Shown one piece after another: positions 20,959 to 33,800 of a stretch of 64,000 bases of DNA (positions are counted from its first letter, which is position 1; each line of letters opens with the position of its first letter). The stretch is from the NCBI GenBank assembly GCA_037693485.1, contig CM075354.1, positions 94,981,001 through 95,045,000 on the forward strand. Reading direction: 5' to 3'. The translations under genes and the position numbers were made by a program. This DNA is from Kitagawia praeruptora. Lineage: Eukaryota > Streptophyta > Magnoliopsida > Apiales > Apiaceae. A model generated the notes under the pieces. That model saw only the letters and a list, made by a program, of their open reading frames with translations. It did no database searches and was not told the origin of the DNA.

Positions 20959-21252
20959 CATGGTTTCTCTGACTGTATCTGGAGTGATAACATAGTCTGT
21001 TTCCTCATAAGTGAAAATAATAGATGGAGTCCCATTCTCACCTCCATCATCATAAACAGAGTTTTGCCAGAAAGAAGCAATCTGTGATGCAGAAAGCGTT
21101 TGGGGTTCAACCAAAGCTTGTCCTATCTCTGAATCCCTCAAGAAATTCTGAATCAGATGAAACACCTCTGGCACGTTTGTATTGTTCAGTAGGGCTGCAT
21201 AGTTGTTAGAAACAAACAAGAGTCCAAGAGCAGTGAAAGCTTTGGTAGCCAT
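20959..21252 (-). pseudogene. Third ORF, N-terminal segment, outer element
   Basis: This is the start of the outer element's extra ORF, from the ATG at 21252 (MATKAFTALGLLFVSNN). It shares FHLIQNFLRDSEIGQAL and the GGENGTPSIIF block with the inner copy at 8157. It is cut at 20961 by the CACTA-like element and continues at 16996. With the pieces at 16413-16996 and 1094-3797 it forms one gene split in three. Confidence 0.85.
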
Positions 21253-21422
21253 TAGAATTAGATTGAGAAGAAAATACGAAAGAGAATGATATGAGTGAAA
21301 GGTGTTTGATGAAATGTTCAAGTGTAAAATGCGAAGTAACTGAGTGGTGAGTAAAAAGTAATTGGGAGTGTGTGTGAAAGTGAATAAAAGAATATGAATC
21401 GTGTTATGAAATGATTAGATAT

Positions 21423-21655
21423 TGTAACATCCCAGTCCTACATCGAGGAGATTTGGGACTTCTGTTCAGTTTATAAGGCAAAGTACTACTACTAAGTGCA
21501 CCAACAAATCATGATCTTTTGGGGGCCTGTGGTGGGCTTGTGGTTTACCCAAGTTGGTGGCATTTGGGCCAGTTTGCTTTGGCTTATTTCGGATTCGTGA
21601 TCGAGACTCGACCCGATTTTCGAAAAAGGCTCCGAATTTGACCCGGGTTATCACA
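21423..21655 (+). repeat. 5' LTR of TRIM
   Basis: 233 bp from TGTAACATCCC to GGGTTATCACA, almost identical to 21873-22105. Confidence 0.92.
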
Positions 21656-21872
21656 TATGGTATCAGAGCCGACTCTCGAAAGCTTGACTCGTCAAGTTGC
21701 TGGAGGTGGGGACACGAAGGCTGGTGGTATTATCCCACAATGGACAGAGATCCAAAGGTGGGGACACGAAGCCAGCCGGTATTATCCCACAATGGCTAGA
21801 GAGGAACGATCCGGACCTATGGGATATCCATTCAGACCTGACGAGGACGTCAGGAGTTTAAGTGGGGGAGTT

Positions 21873-22105
21873 TGTAACATCCCAGTCCCACATCGAGGAG
21901 ATTTGGGACTTCTGTTCAGTTTATAAGGCAAAGTACTACTACTAAGTGCACCAACAAATCATGATCTTTTGGGGGCCTGTGGTGGGCTTGTGGTTTACCC
22001 AAGTTGGTGGCATTTGGGCCAGTTTGCTTTGGCTTATTTCGGATTCGTGATCGGGACTCGACCCAATTTTCGAAAAAGGCTCCGAATTTGACCCGGGTTA
22101 TCACA
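21873..22105 (+). repeat. 3' LTR of TRIM
   Basis: 233 bp, the same length as the 5' LTR. It follows the AAGTGGGGGAG purine tract and is followed by the GATAT target duplication. Confidence 0.92.
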
Positions 22106-22132
22106 GATATGTAATGAAAAATTAAACCCAAT

Positions 22133-22800
22133 CGTTTTATCATTAAAACACGCAACCACTTACCATGTGCTAGTGGGACACATTCATAGAGATTTGTGCG
22201 AGTGGGACACGTGGCACATACTTAGCAAATTAGATGGGCATGCTCAGTAATTACAGCCATAATTACTGTTACTTTCTCTCTCTAATTACTGACACAATTA
22301 AACACTTTTATACTTATCAACAGCTGTCAAAACTCTTTTTACCCCAAATTTGAAATCATCTGAAAATAAAATATACCTTAAAGTATTAGACAAAATCCAT
22401 CAGCGTTTGTCAATTCTCCATCCTCATTACTGAAACCCTTTCAAAAACTGCACAGTTGTGAATATACGTTTTATCATTAAAACACGCAACCACTTACCAT
22501 GTGCTAGTGGGACACATTCATAGAGATTTGTGCGAGTGGGACACGTGGCACATACTTAGCAAATTAGATGGGCATGCTCAGTAATTACAGCCATAATTAC
22601 TGTTACTTTCTCTCTCTAATTACTGACACAATTAAACACTTTTATACTTATCAACAGCTGTCAAAACTCTTTTTACCCCAAATTTGAAATCATCTGAAAA
22701 TAAAATATACCTTAAAGTATTAGACAAAATCCATCAGCGTTTGTCAATTCTCCATCCTCATTACTGAAACCCTTTCAAAAACTGCACAGTTGTGAATATA
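22133..22800. repeat. Exact 334-bp tandem duplication
   Basis: The block at 22133-22466 is repeated directly at 22467-22800; I see no difference by eye. The inner element has a single, diverged copy of this sequence (about 8340-8690), so the doubling happened in the outer element after the two copies separated. Confidence 0.9.
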
Positions 22801-24256
22801 TGTGTGTGTAGAGCAGAGTTTAATAATCCAATTTTTAGAGCATCTAATATTTCATAAAATCCATAAAATAAATCAGTAAACGCTGGATGCACAAACTCTC
22901 ATAGTAAACACTGAATGTATGATGAATACTAAACTCTGAAATGACCTATACCCCCTTATGTACAAGATTATCCAAGTAAGTACACAGTCTAGATAGATAA
23001 AAAGATCATGAAATAGATATCAATGTCGCATTCAGTGAGTAACATGCTATGGTTATTAAAGCTCACATAACTCTTGAATCACACAAGTGTTTAGGTGAAG
23101 TGTATACACTCAAGTTCAATCAGTAAAGTCATATGCTACCATATGCTTGGTTGTCCACCAAATCTGCATTACTTTGAATACATGTATGCACAAATCAAAA
23201 GGACTTTGTAAAAGGTTGAAACTAGGCTTAAATGAAGAGAAAAAAAAACTAGCAGGTTATAAATTTGACAAACTGATAGAGCAATTTTTACTTAATAATT
23301 TATATATACAACCCTTTATATATATATATATATATCAAATGAACACACTGTAACAAGAAATCCCCACACTGTTCAGTCATCAATCCCCAAATGAATCAGA
23401 TAATTGCTCTACCAGTAACTCAAAAGTTTATAGTGGTGAACAAAAAAACGGTTAAAAGGCTCAAAGGGGTTCACTAAAGATTGAAAATTACTGGCAGTGT
23501 TTGGATAAATGTGGTTAATCCTAGTGCCTTTATCATTTTCATGCACACACATATCATGCAGTCTCAAAATGGTTTAAAATAAGTTCTAGAGCATCATACT
23601 CACTGATGAACAACACACAATAATAAAAATTGATTGATATAAAACGTATCAATCACTGATTTGGCTCAAGATCTCACAGGGTGAAAGCATGCTTCAGTAC
23701 TCACCAAAATTAACAAAGACATATTTCAAGTTTATAATTTTCGAAAGCACAAACAAGAAATTATCAAGTCTTTGGGGATATACTATATACAGAATCTGAC
23801 TAAAACAGATTTTTAACTAACAGAGTTTAGGAGTCATCAACATCAGAAGTTTTTCATGAGAGGCAATGCACACAATATTTACAGACTCAGAGTTTATGAT
23901 AAATAAACTAGAAGATGCTATAAATATGAAATAGTATCATGCTTGTGTTAACTTTCTGCACAGTCTAAGATTAGATCACAGATAACTTAGAAAGATTCAT
24001 GATTAATAACTGAGAATCATGCTTCATACATTTTCTTCATCGGTGTTCATCTCAGACAATAACATTTTCAGAGTATATCAGTGATTATCCAGCATGTTAA
24101 CAGTGTTTGACTGGCAAAATATGCTAATTGAGTTTAACAGTCTACTAACAGAGTTTACATAGCAGAGTTTAAAAACAGAGTTCACATAGCATTTAACACA
24201 TCACATAAACATAAGTAATGCATTACATAAGTGAAGTTTGAGTCTAACCAATATCT

Positions 24257-27200
24257 CTAGTCAAAACCAGAGACCATTCCAAGTTCATTTACCAGCCTTG
24301 TAAATATAGCTTCACTCAATGGCTTGGTGAAGATGTCTGCAAGCTGTTGGTCAGTAGACACAAAATGAAGCTCAATGTTTCCTTCCTTTACATGTTCTCT
24401 GATAAAGTGATACCTTATGCTGATGTGTTTGGTCATTGAATGTTGTACTGGATTACCTGTCATAGCAATAGCACTTTGATTATCACAGTAAATAGGAATC
24501 TTACTGTACCTTAATCCATAATCCAACAATTGATTCTTCATCCATAGAATCTGTGCACAACAGCTACCAGCAGCAATATACTCTACCTCAGCTGTAGATG
24601 TAGAAATTGATTTCTGTTTCTTACTGTACCAAGAAACCAGTCTTTCACCCAGAAATTGACAACTTCCACTGGTGCTTTTTCTGTCTATCTTACAGCATGC
24701 AAAGTCTGCATCAGAGTAACCAAGTAGCTTGAAATCTGACTCTCTGGGATACCACAGACCTAAAGTAATGGTGCCCTTGAGATATTTAAAGATTCTTTTC
24801 ACAGCTGTGAGATGTGGTTCTCTGGGATCAGCCTGAAACCTTGCACAGAGACAGGTTGCATACATGATATCAGGTCTACTTGCTGTCAGATAAAGAAGAG
24901 ATCCTATCATTCCTCTGTAGTTTGTCATATCTACTAATGCTCCTGTATCTTTATCCAACTTAGTTGTTGTTGCCATGGGAGTTAATGCAGATGAGCAGTC
25001 AAGCATACCAAATTTCTTGAGAAGATTTCTGGTATATTTTGCTTGATTTATAAAGATCCCATCATCTGTTTGCTTCACCTGTAGGCCTAGAAAATAACTA
25101 AGCTCTCCCATCATACTCATTTGATACCTTGACTGCATTAGTTTGGCAAACTTTGTACAGAGTTTATCATTAGTAGACCCAAAAATTATGTCATCAACAT
25201 ATATTTGAACCAGAAACAGGTCACTACCAGATTTAAAGTAAAACAGAGTTTTATCAATAGTACCTCTATTGAACCCACTTTCTAGAAGAAATTGAGCTAA
25301 AGTTTCATACCATGCTCTTGGTTCCTGCTTAAGTCCATAGAGTGCTTTATCAAGCCTGTAGACATAATCTGGATATTTGGGGTCCACAAATCCTGGTGGT
25401 TGTTCAACAAACACCTCTTCTTCAAGTTTCCCATTCAGAAAGGCACTTTTCACATCCATCTGAAATACCTTGAATTTCTTATGAGAGGCATATGCTAGAA
25501 ATATCCTTATTGCCTCCAACCTTGCAACTGGAGCAAAAGTCTCAACATAATCTATTCCTTCCTGCTGTGAATAGCCTTTTGCTACAAGTCTGGCCTTGTT
25601 TCTTGTAACAACCCCCTCACTATCAGTTTTATTTCTGAAAACCCATTTAGTACCAACAATAGATATATTCTTTGGTCTTGGTACAAGGGTCCAAACTTCA
25701 TTTCTTTCAAATTCATTCAACTCCTCCTACATTGCTGTTATCCAGTCAGCATCTTGAAGAGTTTCTTCTACCTTCTTTGGCTCAGTTTGTGACAAGAATG
25801 CATGAAATAGACATTCATTTGTTGTTGCACTCCTTGTCCTTACTCTTGCATCTGGATCACCAATAATCAAATCAGGTGTGTGAGATTTTGTCCATTTCCT
25901 AGCTGAAGGCAAATGACTTCTCTCAGTGTTTGTTCCTCCCCCTCGATCCATGTTCTCCTGATTTTATTGTTGCCATTCTTCATTCTCTGAGGCACCCCCT
26001 GAATGTGACTGCTAAGAATTTGAACTGTAAGTTTTTGGATTTTCAGAGTTTGAGTCATCAGAGTTTGATCCAGATTTTTCAGCTGACTCATTATCAGAAT
26101 TTGAGTCATCACTTTGAAGTGATTCTTCATGCTCCCCCTCAACTGGTTCTCTCCTTATTTGTGGCTGAGAATTTTCTTCAGTATTTACCAGTAGAGGTTC
26201 AGAGTTTAGCTCAACAGAGTTTGTCAGATCAGCTTCATCAGAGTTTACTTCATCAGAGAATAAATCTTCATTTTCAAAGTGCAGTTGATCATGTTCATCT
26301 ACATCTTCAAGTCCAGTTATTTTCTTGTCATCAAATGACACATGAATAGACTCCATGATCACCTTTGTTCTCAGATTATAAACTCTGAATGCCTTAGTTG
26401 ACAGTGGATAGCCAACAAAAATTCCTTCATCAGCTTTTAGCTCAAATTTTGTCAACTGTTCAGGATGAGTTTTCAGCACAAAGCATTTGCACCCAAAAAT
26501 ATGAAAATATTTCAGGTTTGGCTTCTTTTCTCTCACCATTTCATATGGTGTTTTTCCATGCTTGTTGATCAGAGTAGAATTCTGAGTAAAACAGATAGTT
26601 TGAACAGCTTCTGCCCAGAAATAATTTGGCAACTGTGCTTCATCAAGAATAGTTCTGGCAGCTTCTACCAAGGTTCTTTTCTTTCTTTCAACTACACCAT
26701 TTTGCTGTAGTGTACTAGGTGCCGAAAACTCTTGCTTCACTCCTCTGTTTTTGCAGAATTCTTCCATTGTTGCATTTCTGAATTCAGTTCCATTATCACT
26801 TCTGATAATCTTGACTTTGTGTTTTGATCCTTTATCCAGAAGCTTTACATGCTCCATCAGAGTTAATGTTGTTTCATCCTTCTTTGCTAGAAAATACACC
26901 CATGTATATCTAGTGTGTTCATCAACAATGACTAAAGCATATTTCTTTCTTCCAATTGACATCACATTTACTAGTCCGAAAAGATCAACATGTAGAAGAT
27001 GATAAGGATCAACAATTGAAGATTCAGTCTTGCTCTTGAAAGATGACTTCCTTTGTTTGGCCTTTTGACAGGAATCACATAGGCCATCAACATTTAATAA
27101 TGATTTTGGGAGTCCTCTAACAAGATTCTTTCTTATCAGCTCATTGATGTTGTTCAGATTCAAATGTGAGAGCTTCTTATGCCACTTCCAACTCTCTTCA

Positions 27201-27600
27201 CTGGACATTCTTGTTGACAGGCACATTGCTTTGCCATCTGAGTTTGTTGACAACTTTATTTCATAGATGTGATTATGCCTGTTTCCAACTAGAACAACCT
27301 TCCCTGTAGATTTACTGATGATTTCACAGTATTCAGGCTGAAAATCTATATTATCCTCTGTCACAGATTTGACTCACAGATAGCAGATCATGCTTGAGTC
27401 TTGGAACCAGAGCTATATTTGTAATGATGACACTTCCAAGATTGATATTGCCATATCCCAGAGTATGTCCTGTGTTGCCATCTCCATAGGAAACCTTTGG
27501 GCCAGCCTTCTCCACATACTCTGATAGCAGGGCTTTATTTCCAGTCATGTGTCCTTAACATCCACTGTCCACGACTAGGGTACTCTCCCTGATGCCCTGC
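24257..27600 (-). pseudogene. pol: pol polyprotein, outer Sirevirus, several stops and a frameshift
   Basis: The domain order is the same as in the inner copy: protease, integrase with RSDNGTEF, acidic hinge, RT with YVDDIIFGS and RNase H ending in ADIFTKPL. The breaks I can see are a stop in the protease motif near 27555, a two-base deletion near 27352, stops in the hinge near 26012 and 25965, and a stop just before RT near 25729. Open pieces are 27351-27548, 26012-27364, 25727-25951 and 24257-25720. The gag/pol junction at about 27597-27615 has the same stop, short gap and CAG arrangement as the inner copy. Confidence 0.88.
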
Positions 27601-27612
27601 AATCACAAACAT

Positions 27613-29805
27613 TTACTGAAGATTAGTTTTAAGGATCCAGACTTGCTTGGATCCTTTGGCTTTCTTAAATTTGTTAGCTTTTGCAGCGGAATTCACATTA
27701 TCAGAGTTTAAGCTAACACTTTCAGAGTTTACACTTGCAGAATTGACCTTCACCCATTTCAAATTGGGCTTGGGTTCATAGTAATTATGATAAATAGCAT
27801 GATAATCTCTACAAGTATAAATAGAATGCCAAGTACTTCCACAATGTTTGCATAATGTCTGTGGTCTAGTTCTAACATTAACTTTCTTTACTTCAGACTT
27901 AGAAGGTAAAGAATTAATGTTTTTGTTCTTCCTGCAAAAACTAGCAAGATGGTTAGTGCTACCACAGTTATGACATGTCTTTCTTGGAGAAAAAGTAGCA
28001 AGCATTGGATAATTACCCTGATAAATGCCTACTTTACCATTCCTATTCTTTCTAGACACTTTCAGTTTCTTAACAGATTTTAACTCCTTAAGCTTATGCT
28101 TGAGTTGTTTATCTGTCATTAAACCAATATTAACCTGTTTAACACTAGTTTTTACTGGTTCTCTCTTAACAATTTCTTTTTCAGCTTCAGACTTAGATTC
28201 ATTCACTCCATGAATAAATTTTGTAGTAGGAAGATGAGTTCTCATTTTAACTTGATTCTGAAATCTAAGTTCATCTCCCTCACAGTAACCTAAACCTATT
28301 GTGTCTGACTGAAAAACCTCATTAGTGTCTTTTCCAGAATGAGTCCATGTTTTGATTATGTGATTTGCCTTCTCCAATTCAGATTCTAGTTGCTTATATC
28401 TGCCTAGCAACTCATGTTCTAGATAAACAGCATCATCTCTTTCTCTCTGAACTTATTGCATGTTTTCAAGTTTCTCTTTAACAATTTTATTTCTTTGTTT
28501 AAGTTCAGAATTCTCAGACTTTATTCTCTCATTCTCTAAAGTCTGATCCCTATAACTAATATGCAATGTCTTGAGATAAATTCTCAATTCAGATATATTA
28601 TCAGTATTATAAGCATAGGTAGTTAAGGGTACCTTGTTTTCAGAATCCTCAGATTCATTCTTAATAGAAGCCATGAGAGCATAGTTGACTTCCTCATCTG
28701 AGTCTGAAGTATCTACCCAATCTCTGCCTTTTGTGATAAGTGCCATCTCAATTTTACCATTCTTGCACTCAGGAGCATAGTGACCCATCCCCTTACACTT
28801 GTAGCATTGAATCTCAGACTTATCCTTCTTCCCAGATTTAGTCTCCTTTTTCTCAGACTTCTTGTAACTCTTCCTGTCTGAAGTTGAATCTCTGGAGAAC
28901 CTGTTTCCTTTCTTAAAGTTCTTGAAACCCATCTTCTTGAAAGTTTTCACCATCAAGACAGCCATTTTCCTCATTTCCTCTTCATCCTTAGAATCAAATG
29001 ATTCATCAGTGTTTGAGTCAACATCAGAATCTGATGACTCATTTTCAGAATAAATAGCTAAAGCTCTTCCCTTAGCTTTCTTCCTTGATGTTTCCTTCTT
29101 CAAAGGTTTCTCTTCAACCTTAAGAGCAACAGACTTTGCCTTCTTGCTTGATCTCCTATTTCTCTGTTCCAATTCCAGTTCATGAGTTTTGAGTAACCCA
29201 TAAATTTCATCAATCTCAGTATCAGCAAGATCATAATTGTCTCTAATAGTGGTTGTTTTCACATCCCACTTTTCAGGTAGAACAAGAAGAAACTTGAGAT
29301 TTGAGTCTTCTAGATCATACTCTTTATTTACCAATGACAAATCATTGAGCAGTTTACAGAATCTGGCAAATGTTTCTGTCATGGTTTCATCAGACTTTGC
29401 TTCAAAATGCTCATACTCTTGTGTGAGTATGTTCTTTCTATTCTTCTTGATAGCAGCAGTTCCTTGACATCTAACTTCAAGGGCATCCCAAATTTCTTTG
29501 GCAGTAGTGCAGTTAATCACCTTATTAGACATGACATTGTCTAAAGCACTATGAAGTAGATGCCTTACCTTTGCATCCTTAGCAATAGATGAAAGATCTT
29601 CAAGAGTTAGATCCTTCTTTTCCTTTGGGACTGTCTTAGCTTCTTGACCAGTAGTGGCATCAGATAGCTTGGTAGGCTTATGAGGACCTTCATAAATTCT
29701 GTCAAGATATTCTGGATCTGTAGCCTCCAGAAACATAGTCATCTTCACCTTCCAGATAGCATAATCTGCTGGCCTCAGAATAGGAACCCTAATAGTCTCA
29801 TACCT
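27613..29805 (-). pseudogene. gag: gag polyprotein, outer Sirevirus, 5' truncated
   Basis: This is the counterpart of the inner Gag. It retains DALEVRCQGTAAIKKN, the CCHC knuckle CYKCKGMGHYAPEC and the two C-terminal knuckles. The start codon and about the first 20 residues are missing because a deletion joins gag at about 29800 directly to LTR sequence. One stop separates the open pieces 28453-29748 and 27613-28410. It ends at TAA 27615-27613 before pol. Confidence 0.88.
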
Positions 29806-30150
29806 TTCTAGGGTTAACCTAACTGTATTTATAAAACATACAGCTGCTATACAATCGTAAATTGATACTCCTATAATTTAGCTATATAATTGATATCAAT
29901 CACAATTGCTCCACGTCTTCTAAGTCAACACAATCTCTTTGACAGCTATCCAATCTTCAAAGATATTGCTTCCATATTTATCTTCAATCACTGTTGACAA
30001 GTAGACGCTTCCGCCAGACAGAGTTTAACAAACTCTGTTGCGCTTCCATCCGTCAGTGTTTAATAAACTCTGACCTGCTTCTAGCTAAACTCTGATATAT
30101 CACTGTTACACTTAAACACTGATTAATACTTACATCAATTATATTTAACA
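29801..30150 (-). repeat. 5' LTR remnant of outer Sirevirus
   Basis: About 350 bp match the outer part of the LTR at 455-934 and end in TAACA, followed by the TTAAC target duplication. The inner part of the LTR, the primer site and the gag start are gone. At the join both parent sequences share a short ATACC word, which suggests microhomology-mediated deletion. Confidence 0.88.
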
Positions 30151-30855
30151 TTAACTAATGAGTCCCGTTTTACAACATAGTACAGATAAGTTCTTTTCTA
30201 ATTAAATTCTAATTCTGAGTGTGTTTACACATGGCATATGAAAGAATTATTGAACCTGGTTGATGCAATCACCAAGTTTGCTGTGTAGAGCACATCACTT
30301 CTTTATCATTACCCTTCGTTGTCAGTTTGAGTCATATGGATTACTACAGTTTAGACACAAAACTATGCAACTGTGTACCTTGTAAGGCTCACTTGTAAGG
30401 TTAGATGATAATGTGAAATTAGAATCAAAACAACATGAATAATATCTAAGTTATCTCATCTAGTCAGGCTGATTCAGAAAACAAAACAGGTTGATTAGAT
30501 TATTGATAACAAAATGAAATGTGTGCCAAATCACTAACAAATCTGATAAACGCATAAGTTGACTTTAAGATACTAATTCGCAAAAATTAGGTTATGAAGA
30601 CAACTTAGGTGATTCATGCACTGTTCATTTTAATCTTATCTAAGTGTTCAGATATGTGTTCAAGTCAAGCAAAGTGAATCTAACAAGTCGAACCAAAAGG
30701 AACATGCAAGAAGATCAAGACTATAACAAGCATCAACAAGATATAGATAAGAACAAACTTAATTTCAATAAAAAAAACAAAAAAAAACTTACAAAAATGG
30801 TCAGAAAGACCATTGAAACAAACAAAATAAAAATAACAAAAACTTAAAACTAGAC
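30151..30855. other. Right flank of outer Sirevirus, no gene
   Basis: AT-rich host sequence after the TTAAC target duplication. No ORF with coding features, no repeat family and no RNA gene was recognised. It ends in an A-rich stretch before the gypsy LTR. Confidence 0.5.
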
Positions 30856-33800
30856 TGTAATAACCCAGATTTTTCAAGAAATGATTTTATTATTATTTCA
30901 ATAATAATAATATTGTTTTCCTAAAATGAGGAGGAATTTTTTTATTTAAGTATTTAATTATTTTCGATTAAGTGGAACCTGGTCCTCCTTTTTAAAATTA
31001 TATTGACCGAGTAGATACCTCGAGTCAATAGTTTATTTGGGCAAAGATTTAATTTTGGAGTGTGGAATTATTCAGTAGAGATTTTATTTTAAATGACTGA
31101 ATAATTTGGAGATTTTAAAATCCTTGATAAATGATTATTTTAATTATTTGAGGATTTGTAGAAATTACTCGATTAATATAAAAAAAAATCGAGATTTAGA
31201 AGTTTTACTAAAACATTAGTGTTTGTAGTATTTTTATAAAGTCCGGTAAATTGTGATTTATGAATCACAATTATTGTTTTTATGATTTGATTTCATAAAT
31301 TATTAATATTTGTAAAATGCATATCAATTTAGAAAATTTAGATTTAATTCTAATTCTTTCTCCAAAAGTCTTTAAAAATATTCTAGTATTTAATTATGCT
31401 AGAAATTTCATTTTTACAAATTAGAGTTATTAGTGTAAAATATTATTTAAAGTGTGTAGTAATTAAATGTATTGCTTTTTAAATAGTGTTGGGCTTGAGG
31501 CCCATTAGGTTAGCAACACAGCATACATACATACACCCGATACACACACAAACACACACAGGAGCCGCACAAAAACAGACCGGGGGGAGGGGGAAAGAAA
31601 TCAGTGGGGGAGAGAAGAGAAAGAGAGATAGGAAAGAGATTGGGTAGTATATATACATATACATACATATACGTGTGTGTGTGTGGGTATGTGGCGTGTT
31701 TTGTGTGAGTTGAAAGAGCCGCAGCTATGCTGTGATGGAAGGAGGAGGCGCGGCCGGAGCTGTCAAGTGGGCGGCACGGTTTCCGGCGTGTCTTGCAGTG
31801 GTCAGAGGAGGTGGAGGAAGAGGAGAAGGGGGCCGTGGCTGAGTGGTGGTGATGGAGGCTGCTGTGCAGAGATAGAGAGAGAGAGATGGTTGGGTGGATT
31901 GATTTTCCGGTAGTTTGATTTTCGGGCGAGTCGAATCGAAATCGAAATGGTATAATTTCACGTTTTATTTATTTAATATTCGTATTAAATTAGTTGTACA
32001 TTTCGATGTAGATTAATTGTTGTAATTTAATTAGTTTAAATTGTGTGATTATTGTTGTGATTAAATTAGATTTAATTTCTGAGTTTAATGTGTCAATTTT
32101 CGTGGTTAAATTAATTTTCCGAGATTTAATTCGGATGGTCGATATTTGTAATTTATAATTGTGGAGGACTAAGTGCGAGTCCGATTAAATGTTTGTGTTT
32201 AGTAATGATTAATTGTTAATTGTTAATTGTTAATTGTGAGAGTCGAATAATATGTAAAGGTTATACGATTTTGCTAGTTATAAATGTTTACGTGCCTATG
32301 TGCTAAATGGTATAAAGCGAGTCGTAATTTGATGGCTTTACAAATTATGAATGTTATATGTTATTTAGTTTAACTGCGAGGAGTCGTAAAGAGATCATAA
32401 GTTCTAAATGTCAGTATTTAAGGACTTGTGTAATTCTCTTCGGCTAGATCCTCGGGCTTACGAATATCAATGATTGATTGTCACCAGTATAATTAATATG
32501 CTCAAGTGATATGATCATTGATATAGCGTAAGTAATAGTTAATGCTAGGGGTTGTTCCCTAAGGCTTACGAATATCAATAATGGATTGTCACGTGTATCA
32601 TTAAAATGCGTGAGTAATACGATTATTGATGTAGCGTAAGTAGTAGTTAATGCTAATGTAAATTATTATGTGTTTACTGCATGTCGAGGCAGAATTTCTT
32701 ATGTGTTAGGTGCCGCATGTCTGGGCGGGTACTTTTCTTACTTGTTTTTATTTTTGTAAAAACAGGGTTGAATTGTTTATGATTGATATTGAGGGGTTGT
32801 GCCCATAGTCCGATAAACGAATACTTCATGCCGAAATTTTCTGAAAATCCCCTGCGATTAAATTTATTTAACTTATTTAACATCAATGGTCTAAAGGCAT
32901 GAAGTGGATGCTAATTGTTTACGTGAATATGTGCTAATTCGAGGAATAAATGTGTCTTGAATATTAAATGAGTATTATGAGTCTTTATCGAGGACTAAGT
33001 ATGTTTTAAGGATTACATATTAATTAAGTTGTCATAGGATGTCGATGGTATTATAATTGTACATGTTAAGTGAAGTTGACTAAGTGGTTGTAGGGTTATG
33101 ATGTGTTTGGTACTAGGAAATGTCCACTTTATAAAAAGAGGACTCTTTAAGTGTCAGTTGTTATTACTAAATGTGTTATGTGCATTAATTGGTATTTGAG
33201 TAGTCAACTATAGGGGTGACAACTGTAGTACGACTTTAGATGACTTAGTGGTAATTCTGAGTTGTGTCTACTCGAGATACGAGGTTGGACTGACACGTAC
33301 TCGTAACTATTTCAGTACCATTAGGGTATAATCAAGTGGAGCGACGTACATCAAAAAGGGAAGATCGAGGCGTCGTATAAAGAAAGGTAAACTACCTCCA
33401 TAGAAATGCTTGGACGAGGTGCGAATGAATTATTCGCGATTTCTGTTTTCTGCTAAGGACCAGAGGCAAGTTTATTTATGCATACTCTATCGTTCAGAGT
33501 ATCTGTATTTTGAAATATATGAAATGTGTGGACTAGAAATTTAAATCCATATTTGCGAGTTTTTCAATCTTGCGCTTCCTCATCAAAATCAGTATATTTT
33601 GACCTTGCTCATGATTAGTAAATCCTGCTCGTGCAATAATCAAAACCCCAAGACTTATAATACTGTCGATAGGCGGGGATATTTTTATGATCCTACGTCT
33701 TGGGTTATATGATTTATATTTATAAACTTTTCGTACTATGGAAGTGGTCAATATGTTATAAGGTATGTAATTATGTACCGAAATAAGAAAGGCTCAGAGG

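Larger units (their letters stand above)
21423..22105 (+). mobile_element. Complete TRIM (miniature LTR retrotransposon)
   Basis: A 683-bp element has two 233-bp LTRs (21423-21655 and 21873-22105). A tRNA-Met primer site, TGGTATCAGAGCC, lies at 21658-21670, and a purine tract (AAGTGGGGGAG) sits just before the 3' LTR. GATAT is duplicated on both sides (21418-21422 and 22106-22110). The 217-bp interior has no coding capacity but contains a repeated GGTGGGGACACGAAG unit. About three differences separate the LTRs by eye. Such elements depend on enzymes from autonomous relatives. Confidence 0.92.
21253..24256. other. Spacer between third ORF and pol, outer Sirevirus
   Basis: This is the outer counterpart of 8158-10198. 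It contains a complete TRIM (21423-22105), an exact tandem duplication (22133-22800) and a short TA run near 23318. The rest is AT-rich, with many CAGAGTTT and CAGTGTTT words and no supported gene. Confidence 0.6.
455..30150 (-). mobile_element. Outer Sirevirus-type Ty1/copia retrotransposon, nested and decayed
   Basis: This is a full-span element read on the minus strand: 5' LTR remnant at the right, then gag, pol, a spacer, a third ORF in the envelope position, a polypurine tract and the 3' LTR at the left. The five bases TTAAC occur immediately outside both ends (450-454 and 30151-30155), so they mark one insertion event. Inside it lie a second copia element (3798-16412), a CACTA-like element (16997-20958) and a TRIM (21423-22105). 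Without these three insertions the element is about 12.4 kb, close to the inner copy. Gene order, several Gag zinc knuckles and the extra 3' ORF fit the Sirevirus group; the name is by analogy, not by search. Gag, pol and the third ORF all carry stops or frameshifts. Confidence 0.9.

Noticed and set aside
31725..31961. Overlapping ORFs on both strands near 31677-31961
   Set aside because: They come from the GA/GT-rich leader-like part of the gypsy LTR, are low-complexity and have no family resemblance.
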